In this document: positions 14,394-22,383 of the stretch, piece by piece | Layout: the number at the start of each line of letters is the position of its first letter | How positions within the stretch are numbered: the stretch's first letter is position 1 | The notes under the pieces: model-generated | What the model was told of the DNA's origin: nothing | Seen by the model: only the letters and a program-made list of their open reading frames with translations | Database searches by the model: none | Translations under genes and position numbers: made by a program | Source: Oxalobacteraceae bacterium | GTDB lineage: Bacteria > Pseudomonadota > Gammaproteobacteria > Burkholderiales > Burkholderiaceae_D | DNA length: 38,456 nt | Direction: 5' to 3' | Assembly (NCBI GenBank): GCA_021299035.1 | Contig: JAJTGD010000023.1 | Span: forward strand, 16,106 to 54,561

Positions 14394-15791
14394 ATGGATG
14401 TCGCTTTGGTATTGGCGTGCTTAGTTGGTCTGGCAATCGGCTTGCTGCTGATGGCACTTTGGATGAAAGGCCGTTACAGCGCCGAGCAGGCCGTAGCGCA
14501 GGAGCGCTTGCGTGCACTGGAGACGCAGTTAGTGCAGGCCTCAGAGTTAGCCAATAATTTGCAGGCGCAGTTATCAAGCGTGCAGCGCGAGCTGGCAGCG
14601 GAGACCGCACGCACTACGGAGCAGCAGCGGCATGCAGAAGAGCAGCGTCTGCGTCTGCAAGAAATGAGTGAGTCAGCACGCAAGAGCTTGACGGAAGAAT
14701 TCCAGAACCTAGCCAGTACGATTTTGGAAGATAAGTCGCGTCGCTTTAGCGAGCAAAATCTGCAAAGCTTGGGTCATGTACTGGACCCCTTCAAAGAACG
14801 ACTCAATGAGTTCAAGAAACGCATTGAAGAGATGCATTACCAAGATGCGCAGCAGCAGGCGATGCTGAAATCGGAATTGGACAGCCTGAAATCCTTGAAC
14901 CTGCAAATGACCGCCGAGGCGCATGATCTGGCGACCGCGCTCAAAGGGCAGGCTAAGAAGCAAGGTAACTGGGGCGAATTGGTTCTTGAGAATGTACTGG
15001 CGCGTTCTGGTCTGCAGGAAGGCAAAGATTACCGGCGCGAGGTCACCTTCAAAAGCGAAGATGGCAAGCAGCGCCCGGATGTGATCATCTACCTGCCAGA
15101 TGCTAAACACCTGATTGTGGATGCCAAGGTTTCGCTGAATGCCTACACGCGCTATGTAAACGCCGAGGAAGAACTCGATCGCAAGCAAGCGCTATCCGAG
15201 CACGTCAAAGCCGTCGGTGATCGAATTAAAGAGTTGGCCGATCGGCGCTACTTCGAACTAGGTGAGTTGAATTCGCCCGAGATGGTGTTCATGTTCGTGC
15301 CGGTTGAGTCTGCATTTGTTGAGGCTTTGCGCGCCGATGAGAGCTTATTTCAGCAAGCCCTCGAGCGTAATGTGCTGGTAGCAACGCCGACCACCTTGCT
15401 CACCAGTCTGAATATCGTGCGTCAGCTATGGCGTCTTGAAAAACAAAACGCGCACAGCGCGGCACTCGCCGAAAGCGCTGGCAAGCTTTATCACAAGCTG
15501 GCGGTGTTTGTTCGATCGATGGAAGAGCTGGGCGGCAAACTCGATGCGGCGCGTAGCAGCTACACCAAAGCGTTTGGTCAGCTATATCAGGGCCGAGGGA
15601 ATTTGATCAAACAGGCCAAGGATTTCGAGCGCCTGGGGGTGGCGGTCAAAGCCGCGCTGCCGCAGGATTTGGTCGACAAGGCTGAACTAGAGCTTGATCT
15701 GTTGCCGTATGCTGATCACCTCACGCCGATGTCGGATGATGGCGGGCTAGCACTCGATGAGACCGCAGACCCGGAGGATAAGGCGGCCTAA
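14394..15791 (+). CDS. rmuC: RmuC family protein
   Basis: 465 residues. An N-terminal membrane helix (about 4-24) is followed by a long coiled coil (about 30-130, Gln/Glu/Arg-rich). The RmuC nuclease-like domain then spans about 150-420, with LVLENVLARSGLQEG, RPDVIIYLPDAKHLIVDAKVS and MVFMFVPVESAF. The Asp and Asp-Ala-Lys pattern recalls PD-(D/E)xK nucleases. RmuC limits recombination at inverted repeats and has been linked to phage defence in some bacteria. RBS AGGGAG at 14381-14386. It is divergent from the molybdenum enzyme and ends at a terminator shared with pqqA. Confidence 0.93.
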   Translation: MDVALVLACLVGLAIGLLLMALWMKGRYSAEQAVAQERLRALETQLVQASELANNLQAQLSSVQRELAAETARTTEQQRHAEEQRLRLQEMSESARKSLTEEFQNLASTILEDKSRRFSEQNLQSLGHVLDPFKERLNEFKKRIEEMHYQDAQQQAMLKSELDSLKSLNLQMTAEAHDLATALKGQAKKQGNWGELVLENVLARSGLQEGKDYRREVTFKSEDGKQRPDVIIYLPDAKHLIVDAKVSLNAYTRYVNAEEELDRKQALSEHVKAVGDRIKELADRRYFELGELNSPEMVFMFVPVESAFVEALRADESLFQQALERNVLVATPTTLLTSLNIVRQLWRLEKQNAHSAALAESAGKLYHKLAVFVRSMEELGGKLDAARSSYTKAFGQLYQGRGNLIKQAKDFERLGVAVKAALPQDLVDKAELELDLLPYADHLTPMSDDGGLALDETADPEDKAA

Positions 15792-15858
15792 GCTTGCCGG
15801 AGGCGGATGAGTACCATCCCGCGCGGCGGGTATATTAATACTCCGATAACTTTTTAGG

Positions 15859-15892
15859 CAAAAAAGACGGCTCCAATGGAGCCGTCTCTCTT
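15859..15892. terminator. Bidirectional terminator between rmuC and pqqA
   Basis: AGACGGCTCC (15865-15874), loop AAT, GGAGCCGTCT (15878-15887): a perfect 10-bp stem. On the minus strand it is followed by TTTTTT and so ends the pqqA transcript. On the plus strand the tail CTCTTAATTCT is weaker but suitable for rmuC. Confidence 0.88.
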
Positions 15893-15904
15893 AATTCTGT
15901 ATTC

Positions 15905-15923
15905 AGCCGGTCTAGGACCGGCT
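15905..15923. repeat. Second hairpin between pqqA and the terminator
   Basis: AGCCGGTC-TAG-GACCGGCT, an 8-bp stem with a 3-base loop starting 14 bases after the pqqA stop on the minus strand. It has no T-run. It may protect the 3' end of the short pqqA mRNA or slow RNA polymerase. Confidence 0.6.
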
Positions 15924-15936
15924 TGCAAACCGTGAA

Positions 15937-16011
15937 TTAACGGTTAGCGATGTACATAGTGATTTCGAAACCGAAACGCAGGTCAGTTGCTGCAGGTGTA
16001 GTCCATGCCAT
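15937..16011 (-). CDS. pqqA: PqqA, precursor peptide of pyrroloquinoline quinone
   Basis: 24 residues, the usual PqqA length. It begins [16 protein letters not shown] and carries the Glu16-x3-Tyr20 pair (FEITMY) that PqqE cross-links to make PQQ, and ends IANR like enterobacterial PqqA. RBS GGAG lies 7 bases before the ATG (16011-16009). The gene is single: it ends in two hairpins and a strong terminator, with rmuC beyond, and no pqqB, C, D or E is seen in the window. A separately transcribed pqqA fits the known need for excess peptide. The divergent neighbour is a MoxY-like sensor kinase gene, 235 bases away. PQQ serves periplasmic alcohol, methanol or glucose dehydrogenases. Confidence 0.93.
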   Translation of the reverse strand: MAWTTPAATDLRFGFEITMYIANR

Positions 16012-16246
16012 GATGATCTCCAGTAAGTTAGATTTGTGAAACACCGCTAGGAATCCCAGACGGTGGAGTGAATCATGCTCGAACCCCAGTTGCTGGGCAT
16101 CGGTGAATGTCTGAATTGAATCTAATGAAATTCATGAACCGCCCGGACTGTCCTTGGCCGCGCCCGGTGCCGCAACGGGTGGGCTGATATCATCCGGCCT
16201 CGCAAGCATAGTCTACCTGAAGGGCGTCCAGCCCCCACAAATCACC

Positions 16247-17665
16247 ATGAACACCGACGGCGCGACCGCCAACACTGCAGCGCAGCATCTACCTGCCCGG
16301 GCCACTGGCATGAGCCTGCGGCTGAAGATCAATCTGATCTTCTCCGGCCTGACGGTGTTGATCTTTGCGGTGCTGATCGCCGTCGAGATCGCGGGCACCC
16401 GGGCCAGCGTGCGCGAGGAAATGGAAGCCTCCAGCCGCATCGCCACCCAACTGCTCGGTCGAATCAGTCACTTCTACTCGCGCGACATGATGCCAGAGTT
16501 GGTGGAATTTTTGCGTGACACCGGGCGGGTGCGTGCCAACGATATCCGCCTGTATGACACTGCCGGTACTTTGTTGTATGAGTCGCCGCCATCGCTTTAC
16601 AAAGCCGGGCGCGACGCACCCGCCTGGTACACCTCACTGGTTCGTCCACCTTTAACCGAGCGCGTTATTCCCTTGGATGGCGCGAAGCTGGTGCTGACCG
16701 CTAATCCGACCCGCGCCATTCTGGATGGCTGGGACAATCTCTACGACATCCTGTTCTCACAGTTCCTGGTGCTTGTGCTGGCAGATCTAGTGGTGTTTTG
16801 GCTAGTCGGCAAATGGATGGCGCCGCTCGAGCGGATCGAGCGTGGCTTGCGTGAGATTGAGCAGGGTGATCATCACGTCAGACTACCGCCGCTGCAAGGT
16901 AAAGAGGCTGGCGAGATGGGCCGAGCTTTCAATCGCATGGCACAAGCCGTCGAGGACAATATTCAAGTACGTCAATCCAGTGCCGAGGCGCAGGCCAGAC
17001 TGGAAGCGCAGCGCGAGTTCACCATGTTATTGCATGCGCGCATTGAAGAAGAACGCGCCGCGATTGCGCGTGAGCTACATGATGAGCTTGGGCAGTCACT
17101 GACCGCGATCCGTAGCATCGCAAAATCCATGATGCAGCATCCCGATGTCGCAGGAGGGCCGCTGGAGCGACATTCACAAATGTTGTTTGATACTGCAGGC
17201 CAGACCTCGGATGCTATGCGACGTCTGATACCTAGGCTACGCCCCATTCAACTCGAAGGTATGGGCTTGGTCGATGCGGTACGTGACTTATTGACCGAAA
17301 CTCAGCAGAACCATGCCGAGGTGAAATTTGAGTTATCGGTTACGCGTGAAGGCTTGCCCACGCTGGATGATCAGCTCGAGCTTTCCGCGTATCGCATCGT
17401 GCAGGAGGCGGTGACGAATGTGGTTAGGCACTCAGGCGCAAGCCGGGCGATGATCGTGATTGGCGTAGAAGAGCATGCGCTAAAGATCACGATCGCCGAT
17501 AATGGCAAAGGTGCCGAGTCCTTGAAGCGCGAGGGACATTACGGCGTACGCGGCATGCAAGAGCGTGCCGCCGCTTTCGGTGGTGATATTGCGTTTGGCA
17601 GCAGTGCCGAAGGTGGCTTAGCGGTGCGGGTGAGTTTGCCGCTGAGTCCGGTCGGTGAGGTATGA
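16247..17665 (+). CDS. MoxY/NarL-class membrane sensor histidine kinase
   Basis: 473 residues from the ATG at 16247; no good RBS is seen, and the frame is open upstream from a TTG at 16154 and has a later ATG at 16310. Two membrane helices (about 22-50 and 164-190) enclose a periplasmic domain whose pattern (LYESPPSLYKAGRDAPAWY, then LVLTANPTRAILDGWD) looks like the LapD/MoxY N-terminal domain. HAMP follows, then a HisKA_3 dimerisation domain with His278 (ARELHDELGQSLTAIRS) and a HATPase_c (NGKGAE, GVRGMQERA). MoxY in Paracoccus controls methanol dehydrogenase. Here the gene diverges from pqqA and precedes its response regulator by 1 base, which supports a PQQ-linked role. The ligand is unknown. 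Confidence 0.85.
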   Translation: MNTDGATANTAAQHLPARATGMSLRLKINLIFSGLTVLIFAVLIAVEIAGTRASVREEMEASSRIATQLLGRISHFYSRDMMPELVEFLRDTGRVRANDIRLYDTAGTLLYESPPSLYKAGRDAPAWYTSLVRPPLTERVIPLDGAKLVLTANPTRAILDGWDNLYDILFSQFLVLVLADLVVFWLVGKWMAPLERIERGLREIEQGDHHVRLPPLQGKEAGEMGRAFNRMAQAVEDNIQVRQSSAEAQARLEAQREFTMLLHARIEEERAAIARELHDELGQSLTAIRSIAKSMMQHPDVAGGPLERHSQMLFDTAGQTSDAMRRLIPRLRPIQLEGMGLVDAVRDLLTETQQNHAEVKFELSVTREGLPTLDDQLELSAYRIVQEAVTNVVRHSGASRAMIVIGVEEHALKITIADNGKGAESLKREGHYGVRGMQERAAAFGGDIAFGSSAEGGLAVRVSLPLSPVGEV

Positions 17666-17666
17666 G

Positions 17667-18308
17667 ATGAAAAAAACGATTAACGTCATGCTGGTCGATG
17701 ACCACGCTGTAGTGCGCTTTGGCTTTCGTATGCTGCTGGAGTCGACTGACGATATCAAGGTGGTTGCAGAGGCCGACTCCGCAGAAGCCGCCTACCAACA
17801 AATCCCAACCGCCAAACCTGATGTCATCGTGATGGATATCTCGCTCGGCGGCACCATGGGTGTCGAGGCGACGCGCCGTATTGTTGCGCGCGACAAGACA
17901 GCAAAAGTGCTCGGACTCTCCTCGCATGAAGATCCTAGCTATGTACGTTACATGCTGAAGGCAGGGGCACAGGGTTATTTATCCAAGCGAAGCGCACCCG
18001 ATGAGTTGATGCACGCGATTCGTCAAGTCGCCGAGGGGCGTATGTATATCGAAGCCAGTCTTTCACAGCGCATGGCTTTGGAAGAGTTTAATGGCGAGAA
18101 AAGCCCGATCGAGGTGCTATCAGAGCGCGAGTTCGGTGTCTTTATTCAACTCGCCAAGGGTTTGTCGGTGAATCAGATTGCTGAGTTACTGACCATATCG
18201 CCGCGTACCGTGGGCACACACCTGTATAACGTGAAGCAGAAACTGGGTGCTGCCAACCAGGCAGAGCTGACCTTGATTGCGGTTCGGCACGGGTTGATAG
18301 AAACGTAA
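17667..18308 (+). CDS. LuxR/NarL-type response regulator (MoxX-like partner)
   Basis: 213 residues. The receiver domain has Asp11-Asp12, phospho-acceptor Asp57 (VIVMDISLGG) and a Lys in YLSKRSAP. The C-terminal LuxR helix-turn-helix reads VNQIAELLTISPRTVGTHLYNV then KQKLGAANQAEL. The ATG at 17667 is preferred, with GGTGAGG at 17654-17660 as RBS inside the kinase gene end; a GTG at 17655 is possible. It begins 1 base after the kinase stop, so the pair is an operon. Likely targets are pqqA or PQQ-dependent dehydrogenase genes, by position only. Confidence 0.93.
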   Translation: MKKTINVMLVDDHAVVRFGFRMLLESTDDIKVVAEADSAEAAYQQIPTAKPDVIVMDISLGGTMGVEATRRIVARDKTAKVLGLSSHEDPSYVRYMLKAGAQGYLSKRSAPDELMHAIRQVAEGRMYIEASLSQRMALEEFNGEKSPIEVLSEREFGVFIQLAKGLSVNQIAELLTISPRTVGTHLYNVKQKLGAANQAELTLIAVRHGLIET

Positions 18309-18524
18309 GCTTCTTCATAGATACTGCCGACTGCCTGGCGCTATCGAGTCCAGTCAGCTGCAGGCCTTAAGCGTTCGCACCGCTCTAAAGTTTGAGCGTA
18401 AAGCAACATCATTTCCTCGGCTTAGTACACCGACCATGCATTCATTCGAATGCGGTGTCTTGTAGCGCGTGCCAGACTCAGAGGGACTTTCCAAGTCTCG
18501 CCCTGATCTCGCTGAATCACTTAC

Positions 18525-19661
18525 ATGCGCCCCCTGAGCCAAGGCCCCACCGTCAACAACCCCGTGCCGGCTGAGATGCCCTCTCATGACCGTCGGTTGC
18601 TCATTGATATTGATTTTTTTGATGAAGAGAGACGTTGGAATCCTCGCAAGATCCTATTTTGTGCCAGTGATCGCACTGAGCGAGCATCCAGTCTCTGGAA
18701 ACGTTGCTTTGGCGGACTGATGTCACTGCATGCAAAGCTATGGGTGAAAAATTATCTGAAGACTCAATTTCCCGAGCTAGAGCAGTCGAAGAACATGATT
18801 AAACAGATCAATAAAACGGGTTTTGTCGATGAGAAAAATTTCATCGAAACAGCGATTCATTGCTCGATGCTTGCTCAAGAGCAGGCAAAGCTCATTGATC
18901 AGGAAAAACTGGCCGAGGCGCATCCGATGACTGCAAATCCTCTGCTGAAGAATATCGGTTCGTTGGTATCCAAGTACATTACTCGGATTGACTGGTCAAC
19001 TTGGGGTGAAGGGCAGTTTCAGCAGATGACATTGACCATGGCAGTAAATATCCGTGACTTCCTGAAGAACTTACCCATAGAAGAACGTAACCATAGCCTC
19101 GTCGAGGCCTTGAATGCCATGATGAACAGGTACCTAGAATGGCTTGGAGATCCACCAGAAGGAGTGGATAGTGATGCGCTATCTTCGGGAAATAAAGATG
19201 ATAGGGAATATCGTGTCTACGAAATTCGAAACACAATCCATGAAGCTATCACCCTGGCAATTATGGAATATGAGGAACGGAGAAAAAAGGAAGAGCCAAT
19301 TACATCCTTGGTAGAAAAGATTGATGCCGAGATATATAAATGGGATAAGAAGCGATTTGGCTCTCTCATTTTTGCTTTCCAGCTAAAAGAATCTGGATTA
19401 GTCGATTACCTTAGGCGTGGAAGATCAGGCTTTGTTGAAGGTGGTGATCTGAAAAAGGCGAAAATAATTGTTGAATTGCCGATCGAAAAGCTTCGTCTTT
19501 TTTTGAACTTTCTCGATGAATCAGAATTTTCGTTTCTACAAAAGCGTTTTGAGCAATTTAGAATAGATATGCCAGCGATAAGCATCGAGATTCAGCGTAT
19601 TGAAGCGTCCTTGGCGAAATCGGCTGCAACGAAATCTACGTTTCAAGCATCGGCACAATGA
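18525..19661 (+). CDS. AT-rich gene of unknown function
   Basis: 378 residues from the ATG at 18525. I do not recognise the family. It is predicted to be mostly alpha-helical, soluble, with no signal peptide or membrane helix. It is rich in Lys, Glu and Ile (for example LKTQFPELEQSKNMIKQINK and YEERRKKEEPITSLVEKIDA). The start is uncertain: ATGs at 18525, 18579 and 18720 all lack a good RBS. From about 18,600 to 19,620 the DNA is clearly more AT-rich than its neighbours, with many A/T third positions, which suggests recent transfer. The 216 bases before it hold no clear feature. It stands alone between the response regulator and a YXWGXW-type protein. Confidence 0.65.
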   Translation: MRPLSQGPTVNNPVPAEMPSHDRRLLIDIDFFDEERRWNPRKILFCASDRTERASSLWKRCFGGLMSLHAKLWVKNYLKTQFPELEQSKNMIKQINKTGFVDEKNFIETAIHCSMLAQEQAKLIDQEKLAEAHPMTANPLLKNIGSLVSKYITRIDWSTWGEGQFQQMTLTMAVNIRDFLKNLPIEERNHSLVEALNAMMNRYLEWLGDPPEGVDSDALSSGNKDDREYRVYEIRNTIHEAITLAIMEYEERRKKEEPITSLVEKIDAEIYKWDKKRFGSLIFAFQLKESGLVDYLRRGRSGFVEGGDLKKAKIIVELPIEKLRLFLNFLDESEFSFLQKRFEQFRIDMPAISIEIQRIEASLAKSAATKSTFQASAQ

Positions 19662-19729
19662 GGCAGCAGCTGTGAATAGTATCCCATCTCTAGCCATCCA
19701 ATCGATATAAAACGGGTATTGGAGCTTGC

Positions 19730-20119
19730 ATGCATAAATCGTTGATTGCTTTTTGCTTGATGATGATCGCCACACATCGGCCCACACTTGCCGAGCCATC
19801 TATTCAATGGGGTGTCACGATTTCTTCGGGTGGTCCGCCGCCGCCGGTAGTTCGCTATGAGCCTTTGCCACCACCTCGACCAGCGCATGTTTGGGTGCAT
19901 GGTTACTGGGCATGGGATGGCAATGATTACCGTTGGGTGCCCGGGCGTTGGGAGCGCGCGAGGGTTGGTTATGTCTACGTCCAACCGGAATGGATACAGA
20001 GTCCCGAGGGATGGCAATTTCGGCAGGGTGGTTGGCAGGGTGGTAAGGGACGTGATCGAGAGGATTCACATAAGCGCGACCATTGTCCCCCGGGGCATAG
20101 AAGGAAAGGTGATTGCTGA
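19730..20119 (+). CDS. Small secreted YXWGXW-repeat-type protein
   Basis: 129 residues. MHKSLIAFCLMMIATHRPTLA is a likely signal peptide. The mature part has a Pro-rich stretch (GGPPPPVVRYEPLPPPRP) and tandem aromatic units such as VHGYWAWDGNDYRWVPGRW and GWQFRQGGWQGG, the pattern of YXWGXW/WXXGXW repeat proteins. These are common, poorly understood envelope proteins in betaproteobacteria. The C-terminus DHCPPGHRRKGDC has two Cys that could form a disulfide. It converges with the next gene, leaving 51 bases between stops. Confidence 0.8.
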   Translation: MHKSLIAFCLMMIATHRPTLAEPSIQWGVTISSGGPPPPVVRYEPLPPPRPAHVWVHGYWAWDGNDYRWVPGRWERARVGYVYVQPEWIQSPEGWQFRQGGWQGGKGRDREDSHKRDHCPPGHRRKGDC

Positions 20120-20170
20120 GGTACTGGAGGATTGCTGATATCGGAGAAGGGCGAATTGCAGTGAAGTTGG

Positions 20171-20614
20171 TTAGTGTAGATGCCGTTTCAGGTATTCACT
20201 AATCTGACGCGCTGCATAGCTGGAGATATCGCTATCAAATTGCTTCACGATTCGTTTGCCAACTTTATCGGAGAATTGCTTGCGCAGTATGCCGAGGAAG
20301 GTAGGCGGCGCGACGACGACCAGGCTATCGTAGCGACTTGCCTCGTAACCTTTGTCAAGTAAGGCGGCAAGCTGACGGGAAAATTTTTCCTCATCATGCA
20401 CCGCCTTAGTCACGCGGGGTTGCGAGGTATGAGAATGCTGACGGTCGCCTTTGTCACAGAATCGCCCTCTGGCATCGTGATGAAACTCCGCATCAGAAAA
20501 TCGACCTTCAGGATTCAGTAGATCTTCTACTTCGCTGAGCTTGTCCAAGTTGCCATCGTTCTCGAAAATTCTTGCTCTCGTCCTGTCGGCGACGATTACC
20601 CATTGCTTGGCCAT
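20171..20614 (-). CDS. Host-attachment protein family (baeRF-like)
   Basis: 147 residues matching the Host_attach family: an N-terminal WVIVADRTRARIFEND, a central variable acidic and His-rich segment, and SLVVVAPPTFLGILRKQF in the C-terminal half. The family was named for an Agrobacterium surface-attachment gene but is related to a domain of peptide release factor 1, so a cytoplasmic translation-linked role is possible. No signal peptide is present. RBS GGGGAG lies 8 bases before the ATG. It is divergent from the J-domain gene. Confidence 0.88.
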   Translation of the reverse strand: MAKQWVIVADRTRARIFENDGNLDKLSEVEDLLNPEGRFSDAEFHHDARGRFCDKGDRQHSHTSQPRVTKAVHDEEKFSRQLAALLDKGYEASRYDSLVVVAPPTFLGILRKQFSDKVGKRIVKQFDSDISSYAARQISEYLKRHLH

Positions 20615-20770
20615 CTGAATGCTCCCCGAGGCTTACAGAATTTGATACGCATTGGCGCACGATGTTTCAACCAATTTTCGAATACTAGGCGCAGTCCAGC
20701 TACGAAAAATTGATGCGGCTCAAGCAGGGACGTGAGGGTCGCACTTAATGTGCGCAAAAGCATTGGTTGA

Positions 20771-21217
20771 ATGATAAATATGGGCAAGTTACACACACAC
20801 TATGACAACTTGAAGGTTGCACGGGATGCGCCACCCGAAGTTATTCGTGCGGCTTACAAGACGCTGTGCCATAAGTTTCATCCGGACCGGCATGGTGGCA
20901 GTGAGAAAGCAACCCAGACCTTCCAGCTTATCAACGAAGCGTACGCGACACTTTCCGATCCCTCCCGACGCTCACATCATGATGCATGGATTGCCAAGCG
21001 CGAGGCGCAAGACATCCGCACTACCTCGCAGTCACCTGAGAAAATCTGGAATGGACGCGAGCGGCGTCGGCGTCCTTCGGCTGGTAGCACCACCCAGTCA
21101 TTTTTTCAGGTCTGGCAGGAACTTACCGATCAGCCAAACCGACCAGTGATCACCATTGCCTTGTGGGCATCGATAGGTATGATGGGTATCATGCTGGTGT
21201 TGCTATTCCAGTCTTAG
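20771..21217 (+). CDS. Membrane-anchored J-domain protein
   Basis: 148 residues. The N-terminal J domain (about 8-70) has HPD at 37-39 in CHKFHPDRHGG and a FQLINEAYATLSDP helix, so it should stimulate an Hsp70 ATPase. The middle (75-120) is a basic linker. The C-terminus is a hydrophobic helix (about 125-146, ITIALWASIGMMGIMLVLLF) at the very end, which suggests a tail-anchored protein with the J domain in the cytoplasm. The start may be 20771 or the second ATG at 20780. It lacks the Gly/Phe, zinc-finger and C-terminal substrate domains of DnaJ. Client or partner is unknown. Confidence 0.9.
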   Translation: MINMGKLHTHYDNLKVARDAPPEVIRAAYKTLCHKFHPDRHGGSEKATQTFQLINEAYATLSDPSRRSHHDAWIAKREAQDIRTTSQSPEKIWNGRERRRRPSAGSTTQSFFQVWQELTDQPNRPVITIALWASIGMMGIMLVLLFQS

Positions 21218-21247
21218 AAAACACCTCATCGAGTGATGTGACCAAGC

Positions 21248-21541
21248 TCATTCATCGCTGTCAAAAACGAATTGCGTCTGACCGGGATACCCGCCCATAC
21301 CGCGTCGCCCACGTGTACCCCGTATGGGGCTCACCAAAAGATTGCTTGGGACGAGCCGGTTAACCGAACGGCGGATCGCGAGTAGTTGCTCGGTACGCAC
21401 CAAACGAACCAGACTCAGCATCACCTGACGCGATAGCCAGACTTCGCGTGCGCTATCACCCGTTCGGGCAGATGAATGCAGAAAAGTATCCATCAGAATT
21501 TCAGAAGTTGGTGTGGGATCTGAAAGGCAGTTGGTTTGCAT
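21248..21541 (-). CDS. Possible small hypothetical protein
   Basis: 97 residues from the ATG at 21541, or 102 from the ATG at 21556. No known motif. One segment, EVWLSRQVMLSLVRLVRTEQ, could be an amphipathic helix. RBS support is weak (AAGGA 17-21 bases upstream of the later ATG). It may be a chance frame. Confidence 0.25.
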   Translation of the reverse strand: MQTNCLSDPTPTSEILMDTFLHSSARTGDSAREVWLSRQVMLSLVRLVRTEQLLAIRRSVNRLVPSNLLVSPIRGTRGRRGMGGYPGQTQFVFDSDE

Positions 21542-21889
21542 GGTCGCACTCGTCATCCTTAAGTTTAAAAAAATAGGGGTGTTAAAAAGGAGAAAAGAGT
21601 CTAGCGGGAATCCCTCCGAAATACAGCGTAGTCCGATTGAGACAAGTCAATGGCGCGCCAACATGCATGAAAATGAGTCAGTCGCTTTCTTAGCGAATTC
21701 TCATGAGCGACCAGACGATCGCTGATCGAATTGGTTACACCGCTTCGATAGCGGGATGTTGGCTTTGAGGTAATGGGTAGCGTACTCAGCCTGAGGCGCG
21801 AAATACCACAGGATGATTCAAGCACACCCATCGGTTTGCGTTGAATCAAGTAAGGTGATCTACAAAGGCACAGAATCTACCGACCGTAT

Positions 21890-21901
21890 TTCAGTACTGA
21901 A
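21890..21901. promoter_or_regulatory. 12-bp palindrome upstream of the DksA/TraR-type gene
   Basis: TTCAGTACTGAA is a perfect palindrome ending 24 bases before the ATG at 21926. It is a candidate operator or mRNA leader element. The regulator is unknown. Confidence 0.35.
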
Positions 21902-21925
21902 TTCTCTAGCCAACGGGAGGTCACC

Positions 21926-22318
21926 ATGGAGCAGCTCAGCGGACGCCACAGGGCGCAACTTGAAGAGATTCTGGCGCAGCGTGAAAAGGCGCTACGTGAG
22001 GATATTCACCGCGAGATTATTCAGCAAGAAGACTTCGCGCAGGTCGCAGGTGAGTCACCCGATCCGGGAGACTTATCGTTTGCTGATCTGTCGGTCGATC
22101 TCGGTAATGCGTCAGTAACACGCGATTTACATGAACTTCGTGCCGTCGAGCACGCCCGTCAGCGTTTGCGGAGCGGTCGCTACGGTGAGTGCGCCAGCTG
22201 TGGCTACCCGATACCGTTTGAGCGACTGCTGGTGATGCCTACTTCCGAACGTTGCGCGCGCTGCCAGCAGAATTTCGAGCATACTTACCAGGGTGGGAAA
22301 CGCGGCGCCACGATGTAG
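21926..22318 (+). CDS. DksA/TraR-type C4 zinc-finger protein
   Basis: 130 residues. An N-terminal helix (about 3-40) and a second helix (about 60-83) flank a loop. The zinc finger is Cys89-x2-Cys92 and Cys110-x2-Cys113 (ECASCGYPIPF ... SERCARCQ). Family members bind RNA polymerase through the secondary channel and tune promoter response to ppGpp. The Asp-x2-Asp-x-Ala coiled-coil tip of E. coli DksA is not clearly matched, so it may act differently, as many short DksA-like paralogues do. RBS GGGAGG precedes the ATG. A strong terminator follows 24 bases after the stop. Confidence 0.9.
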   Translation: MEQLSGRHRAQLEEILAQREKALREDIHREIIQQEDFAQVAGESPDPGDLSFADLSVDLGNASVTRDLHELRAVEHARQRLRSGRYGECASCGYPIPFERLLVMPTSERCARCQQNFEHTYQGGKRGATM

Positions 22319-22342
22319 TTTTGCCAGCAGGGGTATCATCCA

Positions 22343-22373
22343 CACGCCCGCGTAGTACGCGGGCGTGATTTTT
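22343..22373 (+). terminator. Terminator directly before the permease RBS
   Basis: CACGCCCGCG (22343-22352), a 5-base loop, CGCGGGCGTG (22358-22367), then ATTTTT. A perfect 10-bp stem. Its T-run ends at 22373 and the RBS GGAG of the permease gene starts at 22374. Confidence 0.88.
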
Positions 22374-22383
22374 GGAGCTTTGG

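Larger units (their letters stand above)
21218..21925. other. 708-base gap with little coding evidence
   Basis: No confident gene. A possible small minus-strand frame lies at 21248-21541. Bases 21,560-21,620 are AT-rich. A 12-bp palindrome lies near the right end, just before the DksA/TraR gene. Short frames on both strands have poor composition. Confidence 0.6.

Noticed and set aside
14709..15188. 159-codon minus-strand frame inside rmuC
   Set aside because: Shadow of the conserved RmuC domain; no supporting signals.
21601..21849. 82-codon minus-strand frame in the gap before the DksA-type gene
   Set aside because: Ser/Arg-rich, no RBS, no motif; looks like chance.
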